From the NCBI RefSeq assembly GCF_024753545.1, contig NZ_JANTOO010000011.1, positions 86,793 to 150,792 of the forward strand: a stretch of 64,000 nucleotides of DNA, in the 5' to 3' direction. A program made the translations under genes and the position numbers. The notes beneath the pieces are model-generated. The model searched no databases and was not told where the DNA came from. It worked only from the letters and a program-made list of their open reading frames with translations. Source of the DNA: Lysinibacillus pinottii (GTDB lineage: Bacteria > Bacillota > Bacilli > Bacillales_A > Planococcaceae). Shown here piece after piece: positions 61,710 through 64,000 of this stretch (its first letter is position 1; each line of letters starts with the position of its first letter).

Positions 61710-62330
61710 TTATTCTGTGCCTTTTTGCTCCTTATCAGTGCCACCACTGCCACCACTTTGCCCACTTGCTTCTTTCTTATCGCCACTTCCAGATGAAGGT
61801 GTTTCACCGCTCTTTTTAATTAGCTCTTGCCATTTAGATTGCATTAAAGGGCTTTCGATTGTTTCCTTTACTACTTCCTCCATTTGCTTTCGCATATTGG
61901 AGGATTTAAGGATAGTCTCTAGCTGTTTCTGCATATCAGGCTGTCCAAAAAAGGCTTCCATATCCTTTTGGAAAGTTGGATCTTTTATTAAGTCCTTCAT
62001 AATATCCTGTTGCTGTTTTTGCATACTTTTCGCAACTGTTTCCTTAAACTTTGGATCTTCAAAGGTTTTCTTCCAAAAGTCTTCTGCTTCCTTGGAAAGT
62101 AATGTTTCCTCAGTAGCTTTTTTCACTTCATCATGCTCTAAAATCAACAGCTCACGGAAACTGGGCTCTTCTAAAAGCTGTCGCAATGCCTTTTTACCGT
62201 CCTCTGTTTGTAAAGAGTCAATCATAATTTTTTTTATTTCATCATAGGACATAGTAGAGGTTTTATCTTGTGAACAGGCAGAAAGAAATAGCATTAGAAT
62301 CAGTAATATGGTGAATTTTCGCATCGACAA
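61710..62330 (-). CDS. gerD: GerD, spore germination lipoprotein
   Basis: A 206-residue lipoprotein with lipobox LSAC (near residue 19), a long helical region rich in Glu, Lys and Gln (about 25-175), and a Gly/Ser-rich tail. GerD gathers germinant receptors into the germinosome in the spore inner membrane. A TTG start at 62330 follows AAAGGA by five bases; the ATG two codons later is equally possible. Position between salA and kbaA, divergent from kbaA, is conserved. Confidence 0.93.
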   Translation of the reverse strand: MSMRKFTILLILMLFLSACSQDKTSTMSYDEIKKIMIDSLQTEDGKKALRQLLEEPSFRELLILEHDEVKKATEETLLSKEAEDFWKKTFEDPKFKETVAKSMQKQQQDIMKDLIKDPTFQKDMEAFFGQPDMQKQLETILKSSNMRKQMEEVVKETIESPLMQSKWQELIKKSGETPSSGSGDKKEASGQSGGSGGTDKEQKGTE

Positions 62331-62475
62331 TCAGTCCTTTCTATAGATAGACTCTTTCAATTATTGTTCACATTTCTGATGACTTTATGTATTGGGAAAG
62401 ATGAGAAATAGCTTTTTTAACAATGCATTGATAAAATAAGGACAGATATATTGAGAAATTGGGGGACTTTTAGTT

Positions 62476-63150
62476 GTGACGATACGAAATTGGGCAAAGT
62501 TTTTCTTCTTTGCAATGCTCGTTGGTGGGGTAGTCAACGGAGCTTTTAGTTTATTTATTCGCTGGGATTTCTTCCAACCATACATAGCAAACGGTCATTG
62601 GGGAGAATTTTTCGCTGGACTATTATGGATGGTCTTCTTAGGATTTACAATGAGTGTTATTGCACAAGCTGGTTTTTTCGCTTATTTAACACTCCATCAA
62701 GTAGGTGTAAATATCTTTAGAACACTTACATTATGGAATTGGGTACAGCTTTTACTCATTGCAATTACAATTTTTGATATTATTTTCTTCCGTTTTGTAC
62801 CTGGTGTAAAGGATGGGCAAAGCTGGTTATTCTATGTTGGATTATTAATTGTTCTCATTTTTGGAGCCATAGCTACAGCTGTTCAAAAAGTAAAATTAAC
62901 AGGGAAAAAACATGTATTCATTTCTGCTCTTTTCTTCATGATTGTCATTACAACTTTGGAATGGACAATTGCGTTAATGGGTCGTGATGAAAATATTAAT
63001 GAATATGTCGCATTGTTATTATTCCCGTTATTAGCGGTTAATGCATATCAATTATTAGTATTGCCTAAATATAATGCAAAATCCGATGAAGATCGTCAAA
63101 AATTAGAAGCACGTCGTAAAGCGCGCCAAGAACAAGCAAAAAATGCTTAA
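62476..63150 (+). CDS. kbaA: KbaA, KinB-signalling activation protein
   Basis: A 224-residue membrane protein with about six helices: FFFFAMLVGGVVNGAFSLFIRWDFFQPY at the start and a charged cytoplasmic tail (KSDEDRQKLEARRKARQEQ). In B. subtilis it is needed for activation of the sporulation kinase KinB. GTG start at 62476 preceded by GGGGGA. A bidirectional terminator follows. Confidence 0.92.
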   Translation: MTIRNWAKFFFFAMLVGGVVNGAFSLFIRWDFFQPYIANGHWGEFFAGLLWMVFLGFTMSVIAQAGFFAYLTLHQVGVNIFRTLTLWNWVQLLLIAITIFDIIFFRFVPGVKDGQSWLFYVGLLIVLIFGAIATAVQKVKLTGKKHVFISALFFMIVITTLEWTIALMGRDENINEYVALLLFPLLAVNAYQLLVLPKYNAKSDEDRQKLEARRKARQEQAKNA

Positions 63151-63153
63151 ATG

Positions 63154-63192
63154 AAAAAAATTGCCTCCTACAAAATAGAGGCAATTTTTTTA
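63154..63192. terminator. Bidirectional terminator between kbaA and the pdaB-like gene
   Basis: AAAAAAATTGCCTC pairs with GAGGCAATTTTTTT, loop CTACAAAATA. It serves the two converging genes and overlaps the stop of the minus-strand gene. Confidence 0.92.
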
Positions 63193-63846
63193 TGGAGATT
63201 TTTTAGTTTGCACTTTATAGCCAAATATATTTTCCTCAATTGACATAAACTTATTTTGTCGTATTAAAGTATTAAGTTCTTTCAAAGTAAAAGAGCTATC
63301 TTGGTGTAGTGGAACAAATACAAAGTCCCCTTTTTGGAGTTTAGGTGTTTTCTCACCCTGCCAAATAAGAGAAGGAGATAGCAAATTCATTTGTTGCTGA
63401 AACAAAGATTTTTGCAAGTCTTGTGAATACTGATGATTCTGAGTAGCAAACCAGAGTGGCTTTTCCTTCAAATGTTGTTCATAAATATCAATATCCTTTT
63501 GTACAAGCTTAATGTTAACAGGCTCTTCTACTGAATCCTTTGGTCCAAGTAGTCCTGTAGGTAATTTTCGCTCTTGAATAATTTTTATATGGTCAGGTGA
63601 ACGCTTGATCCATTCGGTATCTAGAAGAAGAAGCGGATAAGGTTCTTTCACTGTTTTAAGCCATTCCATTAGAGACTCATCAGAGAATGAAATCTCTACA
63701 ACCAGAGATGTGCCGTAATGACCTTTTGTAACGACAACTGGTGCGTTAGCAATATTAAATACAGAAATCATCGTGGAATTTATAGGCTTTAGAAAAACAA
63801 AGAGAATGCCGATTAGGAGCAGTGAAATCAACGTTTTTCGGATCAT
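63190..63846 (-). CDS. Diverged PdaB-like polysaccharide-deacetylase homologue, probably inactive
   Basis: A 218-residue protein with an N-terminal membrane anchor (about 5-25). The order of motifs parallels PdaB (a NodB-fold sporulation protein): VEISFSDES where PdaB has FDISWGD, LDTEWIKRSPDHIKIIQERKLPTGLLG where PdaB has SASWAERHPD...DGHQIG, and KGDFVFVPLHQDS where PdaB has GGDIVLLHASDS. The RPP segment and metal or catalytic residues of active deacetylases are not seen. The position next to kbaA is that of pdaB. ATG 63846 (minus) follows GAGG. Confidence 0.7.
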   Translation of the reverse strand: MIRKTLISLLLIGILFVFLKPINSTMISVFNIANAPVVVTKGHYGTSLVVEISFSDESLMEWLKTVKEPYPLLLLDTEWIKRSPDHIKIIQERKLPTGLLGPKDSVEEPVNIKLVQKDIDIYEQHLKEKPLWFATQNHQYSQDLQKSLFQQQMNLLSPSLIWQGEKTPKLQKGDFVFVPLHQDSSFTLKELNTLIRQNKFMSIEENIFGYKVQTKKSP

Positions 63847-63915
63847 AATAACAACCTCGTTTCTATAATTTTAAATAACAAAATAAGTCTCTTTAAAAAA
63901 ACTTATGATTTAGTG

Positions 63916-64000
63916 TTGACTTTCATGAATAATCGATGTTATTATGTATAAGTCGCCAAGAGGTGACAGTGAAATAAACAACATGAACCTTGAAAACTGA
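63916..64000 (+). promoter_or_regulatory. rRNA operon promoter and start of leader (cut by window edge)
   Basis: TTGACT at 63916-63921 and TATTAT at 63940-63945 (spacer 18), then a GTCGCC/GGTGAC hairpin and the motif AACCTTGAAAACTGA at the very end, typical of the leader just before Bacillus 16S rRNA genes. The 16S gene should begin downstream of the window. Confidence 0.82.

Noticed and set aside
61678..62247. Long plus-strand open frame (about 190 codons) opposite gerD
   Set aside because: It is antisense to a well-supported GerD, lacks a ribosome site and encodes a Ser/Cys/Phe-rich sequence typical of a shadow frame.
1..64000. CRISPR array, tRNA genes, insertion sequences or prophage
   Set aside because: No regularly spaced repeats, cloverleaf genes, transposase or phage genes were seen; the two decayed loci lack terminal repeats or target duplications that I can identify.

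Overview
The window is a chromosomal segment of a low-GC, endospore-forming Bacillales bacterium. Gene order (ctsR-mcsAB-clpC-radA ... sigH ... rpoBC, str, S10, spc and alpha ribosomal clusters ... cwlD-salA-gerD-kbaA), AT-rich codon use and the protein sequences point to a Lysinibacillus-like member of the Bacillaceae/Caryophanaceae. The genus is an inference; no 16S sequence is included, although the window ends in what looks like an rRNA promoter and leader.

Layout. 1-14271: end of ctsR, the McsA/McsB/ClpC protein-arginine-phosphorylation and proteolysis genes, radA, the PIN-TRAM protein yacL (disA, which usually sits between these two, is missing), ispD, ispF, gltX, a Cys-type T-box controlling cysE-cysS, then mrnC, rlmB and rae1. 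14276-19630: sigH, rpmG, secE, nusG, rplK-rplA, an L10 leader with rplJ-rplL, and the methyltransferase ybxB. 19650-32398: rpoB, rpoC, the L7Ae-like gene, rpsL, rpsG, fusA, tuf. 32423-38444: an accessory island lying between tuf and rpsJ, made of a complete BceRS-BceAB-type antimicrobial-peptide sensing and detoxification module and a YuiF-like ion transporter. 38630-53155: the S10-spc-alpha superoperon from rpsJ to rplQ, including secY and adk; the usual map gene between adk and infA is present only as a multiply disrupted pseudogene. 53211-57855: a structured, attenuator-like leader, then ecfA1-ecfA2-ecfT-truA and rplM-rpsI. 57860-58700: a decayed minus-strand stretch with remnants of an ankyrin-repeat gene and a nucleoside deaminase gene. 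58603-63846: a micro-ORF, a tandem-DUF4822 lipoprotein, cwlD, salA, gerD, kbaA and a strongly diverged pdaB-like gene. 63916-64000: rrn promoter and start of its leader.

How the genes work together. Most are growth-rate-linked housekeeping genes: transcription core (rpoA, rpoB, rpoC, nusG, sigH), translation (more than 30 ribosomal proteins, EF-G, EF-Tu, IF-1), secretion (secE, secY), Glu and Cys tRNA charging, and isoprenoid and cysteine synthesis. Sporulation and germination functions cluster at both ends (sigH; cwlD, gerD, kbaA, pdaB-like).

Most of the window is conserved core genome and I do not see a clear new multi-gene defence or mobile system. The points most worth a second look are: ribosomal protein S12 with Arg56 and Ala104 at two classical streptomycin-resistance positions; the map pseudogene; the mutually exclusive RNA hairpins before ecfA1; a short leader ORF with a good ribosome site just before an ispF that lacks one; the absence of disA; a strong terminator between rpoB and rpoC; and a 15-bp perfect palindrome overlapping the rplJ promoter.
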